This document shows, one piece after another, positions 33,455-47,046 of a stretch of DNA of 64,000 nucleotides. The notes below the pieces were generated by a model. It searched no databases, was not told the DNA's origin, and saw only the letters and a list, made by a program, of their open reading frames with translations. This stretch comes from Latrodectus hesperus. Taxonomy: Eukaryota > Arthropoda > Arachnida > Araneae > Theridiidae. Position 1 is the first letter of the stretch. Every line of letters starts with the position of its first letter. A program made the translations under genes and the position numbers. Location of the stretch: contig CM075858.1 in NCBI GenBank assembly GCA_037975125.1, positions 70,471,542 through 70,535,541 of the forward strand, read 5' to 3'.

Positions 33455-34742
33455 TTAACATAGTTTTATTCGAACGATTTTGGGGCCGTTTAATTAATGT
33501 TTAAAATGTAAAAAATATTTTTTTAAATATTCGATCTGATAGCCTTTTTTCTGGACTATAAGTCTGAATCGTGATTTCCATGATAGAAGAGCTTTTCGTA
33601 AAATTTTCAGGGGTATTGCTTTCCATTCCTCTTCCACTACTTTCCAGAGTCCATCTATCGTGGTAGGTTTGGCTTAGAAAGAGCTCTTTTTAACAGACCA
33701 AAGCCACAATAATCCATAGGTGAAACGTCAGGGGACTGCTCAAGAATATGTTGAAAATGTATGTATATGCAATACCTGTATTAGTCTTCATTTTTTCAAG
33801 GAATGCAGTGGTAATTTTCGAAGTATGACTTACAGCTTTGTCTGGGATGAATTTTCATTCTTTGAAAGCTTTTGGGATAAAGAAGTGAAATTTCTTCTGT
33901 AAATATTGGACGTAAAACTTTTCCCTGATAGTATGATGAGTTGATTTTAACATTTTCTATACTCTTTTTATTTTTAATTTCCCATTGTAGGAGAAACCTG
34001 CGACTATCATAAACTCCTTGGTGAAACTTTCTTTACATTGACGGAACCAGGTTTGTACATTTTTTCTCCTCGTTTTCTATAGTAAATAGACCTTTTTTTG
34101 TTCCAGTCATTTAGGTAAACCCATGCTTTATCAAATGTCACAATGTATTTTCATTTATCTATTGCTAAATGGTTTTCATACAGGATTCTACAAAATGTTT
34201 TGCGTTGAGCCACATGTCTTGGCAAAAGCTGGTGAACATTTTATTTTTTAGCTTTTTTAAGTTGTAAATCTTGATTTATTATTTTATTTATTGTTAATAC
34301 AGATGTATCTAAAGACTTTGCAATTGATTTTTGTGTTGTCGGATTTTCTCTTGTTACCACTGATTTCACTTTAGAAACATTTGAAACAGTCCGTAATTTT
34401 TTCGGATATTCGTTTGGAGACTTCTTTCCATGTAGAAATAATGATTGACGGTTTTTACCTGTCCGATTAATAATATTGCTTATTTTGCACATAGAAATTT
34501 TAATAGCATGCATTTGACAACGTTTTTTAATACTGGAATAAGAATATTTCTCTTTGAAAAGCGCAAAAACATATCCTTCAAACCACAGCTTGTTTATATG
34601 TGACATTTTGAAAGAAGAATAAATTTAAAAGTTGCTGACGTTAATTCGTTTTTCAAATAATAAGCTGTCGCTAAAAATTTTTATTCTAAAACATTTACTT
34701 TTTTTAAAATTCTTAATCGAAATCGTTCTAAAAATGTGTTAA
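33455..34742 (-). mobile_element. DD41D-type Tc1/mariner element B, nested in A
   Basis: The element is 1288 bp. Its ends start TTAACATAG (left) and, reversed, TTAACACATT (right). Both arms share AACGATTT after a 2-base gap, giving imperfect repeats of about 26 bp. It is flanked on both sides by TA (33453-33454 and 34743-34744). It sits downstream of the stop of transposase A, so it did not break that gene. It carries its own decayed transposase on the minus strand. Confidence 0.85.
33494..34606 (-). pseudogene. Tc1/mariner-superfamily transposase, DD41D-like, broken
   Basis: A transposase cuts and pastes its own element at TA sites. The start at 34606 opens a frame with two helix-turn-helix-like stretches (around residues 20-50 and 80-115) as in the paired-like DNA-binding half. 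The same frame continues past two stops to the first catalytic Asp in TFDKAWVYLND (codon 34130-34132). The second Asp lies in PDKAVSHTSK (codon 33840-33842). The third, after a frameshift, lies in SPDVSPMDYCGFG (codon 33712-33714). The last two are separated by 125 bases, about 41-42 residues with a one-base indel, which fits DD41D rather than DD34E or DD34D. The frame then shifts again before the probable end at 33494. It is not functional. Confidence 0.82.
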
Positions 34743-34897
34743 TACCCTCTGTAGTAGGTTATATGAGAATAAATTACACATGTATGGTAGAAAAAAATGC
34801 ATTTTATTGCGCATTTGTGTACAAAAGGAAAAAAACACAATTTGTGCATACGAGAAAAAAGAATAAGAAAAGGTGTTGTCTTCAAAGAAAGTCAATT

Positions 34898-35962
34898 TCA
34901 GTAGGGGGTATTGTTTCCACGGACGGCCTGAAACGTTGAACACCTCTGAGGCATGGAGTCAATAAGGCTATTAATCACGAGTCGGGATATTCTGTCCCAC
35001 TCTCCCAGAAGAGCTCTTTCCAATGTCTTGGAGAGTTTGTGGGGGTGGTTGGTAGCCAGCAACTCGTCTTCCTAGAGCGTCCCAAACGTGCTCTATTGGA
35101 TTCATGCCTGGAGAACACGCTGGACTTCCCATTAGTATGATTCCTTTCTTGAAAAGGAAATCCTCCACCAGGATAGACACGATATGGCCTGCATATATTG
35201 TCCATTAAAATGAAGTCATCTCCGACTGCTATAACGTAATGGACTACAATAGGTCTGAGGAACTCATCCCTATATCGGCGACCAGTTAAAGGTCCATCTC
35301 GAAAGATATAGAGGTCTATGCACCCGTCAATGGAGATGCCACCATACACCAACACTCCCCCACCGCCAAATCTGACACTTTCGTGCACGAACGTCCTACT
35401 GTTCCTACTGCTTATTCCTATCCTACGTACTCCTACTGCCACGGTCCCTCCAGATGAAAATACGCCTATTATCAGGATGAACAGAAAAACGGGACTCGTC
35501 AGAAAAAAAAGAACATTGCTCCATTCATTTCTCCTCCAGTTCACATGCTCTGTTTGCCACTCCCTGCGGTCGCGACGATGCCTTGATGTTAGTTTAACAC
35601 ATACCATCGGTCGGCGAGCATGTAGACCTACACCATGGAGCAGGTTTCGGACAGTCTGAGTTGAAACCAGTAGCCGAGCGAAAGTGTTGTTGGATAAGAG
35701 TAGCATTCATATTTCGGTGTCTCCGAACCGTTAAAACTAAATGACGATCTTCATTGGGCGTTGTTGCCCATGTACGACCTTGCCCTGGTCTTCGGTCTGC
35801 ATTTCCAGTCTCCAAAAAACGGTTCCAGATCCTAGCAATCACATTTTGTAACATTCCAATCGCTTGCGCAACTTCGGCTTGAGTTTGGCCCTTTTCTAAC
35901 CTACCAACAACTCTCCAAGCTTCTAAATTGGTTAAATGATTTCGCTGAAACATCGTACTCAT
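34898..35962 (-). pseudogene. Tc1-like DD34E transposase, broken
   Basis: The minus-strand start at 35962 gives a typical N-terminus: LEKGQTQAEVAQAIG and ARIWNRFLETGN form the helix-turn-helix, followed by GRTWATTPNEDR. The catalytic half is read in shifted frames: QTVRNLLHGVGLHARRP, then a first Asp codon (35498-35500) intact but out of frame in a T-run, then FGGGGVLVYGG, LMDNICRPY, and NPIEHVWDALGRR with the final Glu. The end, AVRGNNTPY and stop at 34898, matches the usual C-terminus. The complete length would be about 340-350 residues. At least three one- or two-base indels destroy it. I recall very similar copies in spider genomes. Confidence 0.88.
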
Positions 35963-36212
35963 CGAAACAAAGCAGTCACTGAATACTGATCCTCCTTGTA
36001 TTCATTGTCTTTTATTCAGTTGAAAGTCAAATTTCATTCACTGTCGCTGAAGTGACGTTTTTGTCGTCGAACTCAAAATTAGCATACTCTACAGTTTGAA
36101 AATCAGAAAAACTTTCATTTGTGATTCTCTTCTTCCATTTTAAGCAAAAAAATTTCGTTTATATCTTTATTTTATGTAAAACTTACAATATCTTTAATTG
36201 TTTTGAGCAGTG

Positions 36213-36898
36213 CATTTGAAATACATTTTTAAAAAATTGTTTATATTTTAAGATTTATTAAATTCAAATAAATATTTCTTACATTAAAATTTTGTTAAAA
36301 TCAGTAGAAAATAATTAGCATAATATTATAACTAATATACATCAAACTTAGTTTACAAAAATTCATTTTTATATTTATTATTCCTGAAAAATATATTCAC
36401 ACCATATTTTGTCGACGTTTTACGAAAACTCTATCAGTTTTTTTTTCTTTTTTTGTAATAATTGCATCGTAAAAAATAGAATGATTAAAAATTTTTAAAA
36501 AAGTCGTTATTAAAATTTGATGTTTTTGCTGTGAAAAAACACTGAAAAAATATCAAATAAATAAATAATTAATTTAAGTAGCAAGAAATATTTTAAATTG
36601 TAAAAATCATTAAAAATTTTAAACAGAGATAAAACCAAATACAATTTCTCAGCAAAGTTTTCTTAGGTTTCAATCAGTTATTTCATAAATTAATTATTCC
36701 TTTATATTTAATCTATATATTTTATGTTAATTCTTAACGCATTTTGCAGAAATTGAAAATATAATTTTAATAGCTGATTCATGACACTTGGACAAGCCAA
36801 ACTCTCTACAACAAATGCTAAAAAGGAAAAAAAAATCGTTGTTGTTACTTATGACACTTGGACAAGCCAAACATGCTAAGCCGTTTCATATGCGAATT
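36213..36898. other. AT-rich non-coding stretch with 22-bp direct repeat
   Basis: I see no gene. The sequence 'atgacacttggacaagccaa' plus AC occurs exactly at 36781-36802 and at 36851-36872. The 48 bases between are A-rich with a weak 'aacaa...ttgtt' pairing, so the pair could flank a small insertion. Confidence 0.75.
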
Positions 36899-36899
36899 G

Positions 36900-37220
36900 A
36901 AATCAGTAGGGTGCGTCTTTCGTTTTAACCAGAGCACCAGGAAAGTGAAAGTACGAATTTGCTCTAAGCCCCTGCAATAGATGACACCACCAGAGGATAC
37001 ATTCCTTCAATTTTGTCATTGATCTGAAGGGAGAAGAAATTTTATCCAGACCATTACACTTATAGTACCTACTCAACGACAGACCACAAGATTTTCGTTT
37101 CCACAGATTAAACAAACACGTATATTGAATGTAATCAATAGATTTTTTGTGGCATTGGGAGTCGAATCCCACCCATTCGGACAGAGATCACATGTCCTAA
37201 GCACTAGCGTACCACGGCCC
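36900..37220 (-). mobile_element. tRNA-derived SINE, third family
   Basis: Read from 37220 on the minus strand: GGGCCGTGGTACGCTAGTGC (A-box-like) and GGGATTCGACTCC (B-box-like) about 50 bases later. A short A-run ends the roughly 75-base tRNA-like head, and a less AT-rich body continues to about 36900. The head differs from the SINEs at 8830 and 13543. Exact 3' end and target duplication are not clear. Open frames of 88-89 codons on both strands here are by-products. Confidence 0.72.
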
Positions 37221-38809
37221 AAAAAATTTACATGTAATTACGAAAACCTGACGATTATAGAATTTTCTCTCATTCATATGTACCTGTTCTTTTCTATAAA
37301 AAAAGTGCTAGCGTCTTTGAATAAGCTGATTTACATAAATTATTTTCTATCATTTATAGAAACTATTACTTTTTGTATCATTTTATGGTGAGCGTCGAAA
37401 GACATGTGGTTGCTAAAATTTGGAGTTTAAATGTTTCTTAAAAATTTTAATTTAAATGTTTTTACAATAATTCACTTCATAAATACAATATCTTCCAAAT
37501 CGTATAGATGACTAAAATGTTGTAACTGTCACGTTTGAGAGCTTACAAAAAAAAAGCTGCAAGAAATACAATTTATACATTTTTGATAACCATATTAAAG
37601 AAGGAGATGAAACTGAGACTTTCAACAATGACTTGCATCTAAACAACATGATCAGTATAATATGTTTTAGTGGACAAAATAGTCTGTAACTTTAATGAGA
37701 AGCGAAAAAATAAGTTTTATTAATAAATAAGATTGTGTTTAACAATTGGATGTTACAAATGAATAATTACATTTAAAATAGTCGGGCATCACAAAAGAAT
37801 GCCCAACTTCAAACAGTGGAGTCTTAAAATACATTTAGGCAATTAATTTCCTACATGATAATGTCTTTGTGTGTGTGTGCTTTTGCTGAAAAATAACTCA
37901 ATATACCCTCTGTCTGTGTAAAATTGCAGAACAGAATATATCAAATTTTGATTTCTTGAGTAGCTAGCCATACATTTTCCTTAAAAATTTAATATACAGT
38001 GTTAATAATATTTAGGAATTTTATTAAATTTAGGAATTTTATTAAGTCAACATTAATTATTACATAATCTAGTAAAACTCAATAATAAAAATGGAAAATG
38101 ATTTATGCAATTTTTGCTTATCAATTCTTACTTATTTTCTTGTAAAATTTATGTTTATAAACCACACGGGAAGAGTGTGTTTATTATTTGTTTCTTATTA
38201 GCTTCTATTTGGCAACATTATTTATTACTCTCTACTTATTCACTGAAAAAATAATAATTTTCTCTTATTGAATTTATAATAAATGATTTTCGAAGCCATA
38301 AATATGAAATGCATATTGCAATATGAAGATCGGCATCTATTATATCTATAAATGATTCTTGTTGTCAAAGAGTTAATTATACGATTTATTGGATATTAAG
38401 TTCGAAATGATCGTGCAAAAATTCTAATTGAAAAATAAATCAAAGTGCAAAATTTGTTTTATTTTAAAACATGCATTTTTGACTGAATTTTTAGTTTATT
38501 TGACAATTATGGAAAATTATAATAAGTGAGAATTTAATTGACAGTATTTGCAATAGCTCAAAATTATTATAATCATTATTTAAATATATAATATCCTTAA
38601 AATACACTAACATTATAAATGATTTCCCAACTAAGAATACTTTTTATTCTGCTATGTGGAAGGTCTTAAAAATGTTTAATTATTTTTATATGTATATTTT
38701 GCATACTTTTGCAAATGAAATTTGTAACAAGTTAAATTAAAATAGTGCATTCTGAAATTCATTTTTCAAGCGTACAAAAAAAGTCCAACAACATTATTAA
38801 CCAAATAGG
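37221..38809. other. AT-rich non-coding stretch
   Basis: No gene is visible. A short tandem duplication of 'tttaggaattttatta' lies at 38011-38045. Confidence 0.6.
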
Positions 38810-39085
38810 CAGTGGCACCATTTATTTAATATTAGGTACAATAATGAATTTGCTTTGAAAAAAGTTTTCCTTAATATCCCTTTTTCTTTTAGAGTTCAAA
38901 ATTTATAATGTGCCATAATCATGTAGTCTCCAAGGAGTGAACAAAGAAATAAGTAATGCATTCACTAATAGATAACCATATCAAAAACAAATTATCAACC
39001 GTTTTTAACAGTAACAGGAATCGAATCCATGACATAATATTTAAAAAAAGTCAGACATAATGCTAAGACACTGTTAGCCCATTTA
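38810..39085 (-). mobile_element. Possible degraded tRNA-derived SINE
   Basis: On the minus strand, GGGCTAACAGTGTCTTAGC (39062-39080) resembles a D-arm and A box. GGATTCGATTCC (39017-39028) is a good B box about 40 bases downstream. An unrelated body runs to about 38810. Boundaries are guesses and no target duplication was found. It could also be a decayed tRNA-like fragment. Confidence 0.45.
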
Positions 39086-39296
39086 ACAAAGATTTGACAA
39101 TACACCGTAGACAGACTAAGAAACTTAGATTGTTGTAATAAATTTTTCAATCTAAATAACTTAAACTGTCTTCAGAGAAGTAATTTAATAGATAGTGTAT
39201 TCAAGTGTCAAAAACCTATATAAAACGTGCAAGCCTCCACAACTATAGCATGAATAAGAAGCTCAAAAACATTTTCCTTTGATTCATATAGGCTTA

Positions 39297-40535
<1,239 letters not shown>

Positions 40536-40589
<54 letters not shown>
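40536..40589. repeat. (TA)n microsatellite
   Basis: A TA run with one ACA interruption. Confidence 0.97.
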
Positions 40590-40592
<3 letters not shown>

Positions 40593-40859
40593 ATTTTAAT
40601 TTGATGCAAGTTGCAACAATATTATTGAACATCTTATTTGCTGAAATCAATATCAGAGATTAAATATTGTAAATGCTGAGTTAAGTATCCTATTACATTT
40701 GGAATTGGCAATTTTAACATAATATGTTTTTTTTTTCAATATCATATTCCTTATTGTCTTCTGAATGAAATTGATTATTTCTAAATATTTCTCATATTTT
40801 ACAGTGAAAAGATTGTCTTCAATATTTACTATTTCTGAAAAGATATATTTTACTGACCT

Positions 40860-42060
40860 TCCAACTTCACAAAAATAAAGTTTCTTTCCTTTAAACTTTC
40901 TCTAAAAAGTTTGTAACTGTTCTCTAATAGCTCTTGGTTTTCTGTTTTTACATTTACTGATGGTATGGCTATACTATTTGGTTAGCTGCTCGCTTAATAG
41001 CACCTAATATTCCATTAGCAGTACCCTTGTCATGACCAGCCTAAAAATAAGTCCATGAACCTTATTTTAAACCATTATTTGTATATGCTCATTTAGGATA
41101 AAGTTTTATTTTCTGTCTGTATTGTGTGGCTGGCTACCAGAAAAAATATGGAGAATTTCAATTTCCGGCGAAATGTTTTTCAGTTCATTGAATATTGGTT
41201 GAAGGTGAGCCAAAATTACTGCAGGACATGATTATAACATTCAGATATTGTGCAGAATGAATTTGGTTATTCTAGCTTTCTTAAATATAAAACACCAGTA
41301 TGCAGAGTTGCCTGTTTTCTTGAGCCTCCAAAATGGTATTGAATTTCTGTGGCAAGTTTGCAAATTAATTTTCTGAATAGTCCATATGAACCATTTCTTC
41401 ATTCTGTTGTAGATTTTCTCTTTATAAGCAGTATATTGCAACCTTATATTAAAAATATGCATTTTAAATATGCGAATATCTGAGTTAAATTTGGATATTG
41501 ATTGTGAAATACTGGCTTTTATTGTTTCTTTTGAAATTATGCGGTAATTTGTTAGTTTTTTATCCTTACTGATAATTTTCTTTCTCTTTTCCAAATTGTG
41601 AGACCAAATCTGCCATTTTATCTTCTAGACTGTTTCAAATGAGTTTGTCTCAGCATAATTTCCTTTACAAATATCATAAGAGTTTATTTGTTGATTTCAT
41701 TGCATGGTAAATTTTTGGTCAATTCAAAGAGATTTACTGTATTAATAATTTTTATCTATGCAGTGTTTGAGCTTTACGCATAATGTTTTCATGGATAATG
41801 CAAATACATGTATTTCGTCCATCGACTAAAAGAGCACACACAAAAAAATCTTGTGAATGTCATACATGAAATTTTAACAATAGTATTCTCTAATAGTATC
41901 TTATGTAGAGATTTTTCATATTATCCAAAAGATACTGTTTTTGCATTTTTATTTTTTTCCATGTGATTGTTTCCTTTTCCCCTGATGTCGCCCTACTTAC
42001 ATCATCCCGCAAAAAGAATCTGGTAGACAACTGTCGCTTAATTTTGAGAATTTTCAGAAA
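40860..42060 (-). pseudogene. Uncharacterised repeat-encoded protein family, broken
   Basis: Minus-strand translation gives an ordered series of motifs of a protein family that I remember as 'uncharacterised', high-copy and scattered in arthropods, cnidarians and fishes. In order: FFLRDDVSRATSGEKET (near 42015), KMQKQYLLDNMKNL, VDGRNTCICIIHEN (near 41825), HMDYSEN (near 41385), PATQYRQK (near 41120), WTYF then GHDKGTANGILGAIKR (near 41030), and a final NFIFVKLEG (near 40880). Usual forms are RDDVSR, C.CKYH, V.VDFAENY, SQYRNK and HGKG..DG.GG..KR. The conserved Asp, His and Gln positions suggest an enzyme, possibly a nuclease or transposase, but that is inference. The frame is kept over 42060-41600, shifts to another for about 200 bases, returns, and shifts again. 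More than ten in-frame stops are present. The N-terminus is not found above 42060. No terminal repeats were identified. Confidence 0.75.
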
Positions 42061-42985
<925 letters not shown>

Positions 42986-43493
42986 GAATTTCGTGTCACG
43001 ATGTATGTTCCCGATAAACTCCGAAACTACTGAACGGATTTTGATAAAATTTTGTAACCATTTATAATATGGTCCAACTTGAAAGATAGAATAGTTTTTA
43101 TCTACTTAATTATTGATCTCAATATTTATTATACGACATTAGTGTTTATTTATTAGTTAATTCTGTAAGTTCCAAATAGATGGCGAGTTTAGCTATCTAA
43201 AGTTGCACAGGTATTCGGCAGATGGCGACGTGTTTATTTTTCTAGGTTATACCATCTTCGAGAAAATTAACTTGCACGCGCAAGCGTGTGGTTAAATATA
43301 GAATTTACATATATTTTCATGATGTATAATCATACTATAACAATTTTTCGTGAATCATTTTCCTAATTATACTTTGTATTGTGTTATTATTGTGCAGTAT
43401 TCAGTTTGAATATTTTTAATATTATAAATAGTAAAATAAAATTATATTTATTACTGTTTTTCTCTACTAATTTTCCTACCACCTCGAAAACAT

Positions 43494-43628
43494 GTAAGTA
43501 TTTCTTGATAGCCTTTTATTACTTTTTATTTTTATTTTATAATTTGATAATTATTAATTTATTCATCAGTACATTTTGATCTAATTTATTTATTCAAATG
43601 ATAAATTCTCTTCATTTTTTTATTTCAG
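43494..43628 (+). other. Predicted intron in the Helitron 5' leader
   Basis: GTAAGT at 43494 is a strong donor. A T-rich tract ending TTTATTTCAG at 43628 is a strong acceptor, five bases before the ATG at 43633. The donor is also present in copy 2 (near 46982), where the acceptor and start codon are deleted. This is an inference from signal strength. Confidence 0.55.
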
Positions 43629-43973
43629 TATAATGCCGCGGAAAAAATTTTTAGTTTTAATATAATTTAAAATTGAAATAATAATAGTTCGATATCAGTG
43701 TTATCTACCTCATTTATAACAATTAATTTTTAGATGTCTTTAATTTATATAGTATATTTTATAAGTAAGTCACTGACTACAAACTATAATTTAATATAAG
43801 ATGAATAAAATGTAAATTCAGAAAGTATATGTTGATTTGTGCTTAATTTCAAAATTTCGATACTTTACCTATTACTATTAAATTTTGGTGAAACGTTTTA
43901 TTTTTAATCTCATATGAATGAGCCTACTTTAAATTTTTTTAGAAAATATTAATTTGATTGTACCAAGGAGTTA

Positions 43974-46392
43974 AGCCCCTATTACATTAGAGTTGCCCAA
44001 ATTTCAGTTTGAGCAACTCCCGTAGACTTAACATTACGTGACGTCACAGCTAAAAATTTGAGCAACTCGTTCTATCCGTCCAATAATATTACAGATTTTT
44101 TCACAGCTGTGCAGTTGAAATTTGTAAATCATTTTGTTTTCGCCAAGTTTCATGCCAAATGAAAGTTATTGGCGTTACAAGGTGTCGAGAATGAGCAACT
44201 TTTTTGTGCATGCAGCAGCAACTCGAGCAATTCATATCGCCAATGATTTTTAATACGGATTATGTTTTGTCTTTTTTCGCCAAGTGGAAGTAATAACATG
44301 GAAATAAGTGATTGGTTTTAATTATTGTATCCCATTTCAATCTTGCAGAATTGCCGATATTAAAAACAAACAAAAAGGAAATGCTCTTCAGTTAGAAATA
44401 ATCAACTTAATTAACTCATTTGATGAAGATTAAAAATTTTTTTGTCTTTATTGTATACTTTTTCAATATTATAGATGAAACATTAATAAATTTAATGGAT
44501 AAAAACTCAGATAGTTAAAATTGTTTTTAATTTCTTCAGCAAAGTAGATGAGAAGTGTTCCAATTTCAATATTTATTATATTTACTGAGTTTTCAAACAT
44601 TAATTTCATTTAAAGTTTTGTTAGTTATTCAATACATGAGAGACTATTTTATCATTTTACAATGTTTACAGTTTGTGTTAAACTTACATTTGCATATTTA
44701 AACTGAAACTTCAGTCGAAATAAGTATGCCATATAAAAATATTTAGTGTTAATTTTACTTTTATTTTTTCATTACATTATTTTCTTGTTTTTCTTTTTAG
44801 CAAGTTAATGCATTATAATGAAATGTTGAAGGCACCAGCATTTTGGTTTATTATTTACAAATACATATTTATAATATTTCATTAATATTCTTCTTATAAT
44901 TAAATTCTTTTATACATTTTTTCCCTGAAACACACTTACATAATGTTCATTTACTCATCCAAAATATATTGCAATCTTACAACAAACTCCATTTACTTTT
45001 GACAGTATGTAAATTCGACCTAAAAATAAATTCCTATAATGATGAAAATACTGAAGTGTACAAATAAAATAGTGAAATGATTTTAATGTAAGCAAAAATT
45101 TCTATTTAAATAAACATTAAAATATTATTCCTGTATATATTGTGTATTAAAATGACATAAATCAATATAAAATTTTAATAATTTCAAGCCTTTTTCAATT
45201 GTTTTTATGATGAAGCATTTTTGCATACAATGAGCTATAACAAGTGCAATATAAATGAATATGACCTACAACTTATTTGAACTCTTCCTAAAAGAAAATT
45301 CACTGTAGATATTCAAATGCCTCACCATGACCTTTAATTGCAAGATTATCAGCTATGAGGTTAAATAGCACTTCATTCTTTTAGTTTCATACAAATTTCA
45401 TAAATTTTTTTCAATTTGAAAATGTAATATGAAACAAACTATTCATATAATGTCATCACAAAATGCTATCAATTATTTCTTTTCTTCATTTTTTCCCACA
45501 AAACTTAAAAATATATATAATCATTCAAAATATACTTGTCATTTTATTGCAGATTATAGTTTAAGAAACTGCATGTAAATAAAGATAGTGTAAAGAATCT
45601 CTGCTTTTATGTGGTGTGTTTGTTTAAATGTGATAAATAATTAGTTTAAAAATGCATCTTATTTTAATATGCCACAATATTTTCTTTAATAAAAAAGAGA
45701 AATAATTGATTTTTTCATTTTAAAAATAAATTAAAATTTATAACTAATATATATATTTTTTTAAAAAATATAATTTTTTTTGCATATCCTTAACTTTTAA
45801 AATAGTAATTTCAGTTTCTTTTTTTAATGTATCAATATTTAATCATTAATTTTTTATAAACATTGTTGTTAAGAAATTATTTTTGTATAGGAAAATCTTA
45901 CAATATAATATATACAAATTTGTGTGGTGCTTGCAGAATTTCAAGTTTAAATTGAAGCTTCAATCTGAAATTATTTTTCTTTCAAATTCTTAGTCTTTTT
46001 ATTTAAGAATAAATTATACACACAAAAATGTGTTACTTATGTATTTGCATTGATTTTCACGTCGGCAAAGATTATCTTTCCTCATCTTAAAAGTAAAGAT
46101 TCAAGGTAAATAAAATTTGGCTACGAATTAAATTCCCAAATAAGAATTCATTATGAATCAGGGACACCTTCTGAGTAAAATATGGCAACCTTAAAAATGT
46201 TAGCCAAAAAAGGGATCTATTATTAAATCTAGTAAAGCTGTTATTTTCTTACAGCAAACCTGAAAGAAATCTCAAGCATTCATTGGACGAAAAGAACGAG
46301 TTGCTCAAATTTTAAGCTGTGACGTCACGTAATGTTAAGTCTACGGGAGTTGCTCAAACTGAAATCTGGGCAACTCTAATGTAATAGGGGCT
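43974..46392. mobile_element. 2.4-kb element with 110-bp inverted repeats and TTA duplication (PIF/Harbinger-like)
   Basis: The left end starts AGCCCCTATTACATTAGAG (43974) and the right end is its reverse complement (to 46392). The arms match over about 110 bp with roughly four mismatches and each contains ACGTGACGTCAC. TTA flanks both sides (43971-43973, 46393-46395). The uninterrupted Helitron copy 2 has a single TTA at the matching site, which confirms the 3-bp duplication. A TTA or TAA duplication is typical of PIF/Harbinger. No transposase frame exists inside; the interior is AT-rich apart from 44100-44300, which repeats 'gagcaact' and 'cgcca' words. It is therefore non-autonomous. Confidence 0.88.
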
Positions 46393-46427
46393 TTAGTTAA
46401 AAATTGATTCAATGTATTATAATTACT

Positions 46428-46449
46428 CAGCCACTGCAACACGTGGCTG
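46428..46449 (+). other. Helitron 3' terminal hairpin, copy 1
   Basis: CAGCCAC (46428-46434) pairs with GTGGCTG (46443-46449), 9 bases before the GGGTCAGC end. A hairpin just inside the 3' end is the mark of Helitrons and serves as the stop signal for strand transfer. Confidence 0.8.
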
Positions 46450-47046
46450 GGTCAGCAATTTATATATATAAAAATTTCGTGTGTCACGATGTATGTTCCC
46501 GATAAACTCTGAAACTATACTGAACCGATTTTGATAAAATTTTGTAACCATTTATAATATGGTCAAACTTAAAAGATAGAATAGTTTTTATTACTTAAAT
46601 ATTGATCTCAATATTTATTATACGATATTAGTGTTTATTTATCAATTAGTTCTGTAAATTCCAAATAGTTGGCGAATTAGTATCTAAATTGCACAGGTAT
46701 TCGGCAAATGGCGACGTGTTTATTTTTCTAGATTATACTATCTTCCAGAGAAAATTAACGTGCGCGCGCAAGCGCGTGGTTAAATATAGAATTTACATAT
46801 ATTTTCATGATGTATAATCATACTGTAACAATTTTTCGTGAATCATTTTTATAATTATACTTTGTATTGTGTTATTATTGTGCAGTGTTCAATTTGAATA
46901 TTTTTAATATTATAAATAGTAAAATAAAATTTTATTTATTGCTGTTTTTCTCTACTAATTTTCATACCACCTCGAAAACATGTAAGTATTTCTCGATAGC
47001 CTTTTATTTATTTTTTATTTTTATTTTATAATTTGATAATTGGCTC

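Larger units (their letters stand above)
33362..36212 (-). mobile_element. Tc1-type element A (contains element B)
   Basis: The ends are inverted repeats. The left starts CACTGCTCAAGACAACTAAA and the right, reversed, starts CACTGCTCAAAACAATTAAA, with about 28 bp similar. The left flank is TA (33360-33361); the right flank is CA, a probable mutated TA. Removing the guest element B and its TA copy leaves about 1561 bp, the normal length of Tc1-like elements. The transposase (34898-35962, minus) is broken by indels. Confidence 0.88.

Noticed and set aside
35318..35659. A 113-codon plus-strand frame opposite transposase A
   Set aside because: It is the antisense of the transposase coding region (34898-35962, minus), which has clear family motifs.
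41241..41594. A 117-codon frame as a stand-alone gene
   Set aside because: It is a frameshifted middle section of the broken gene at 40860-42060; motifs before and after it are in another frame of the same strand.
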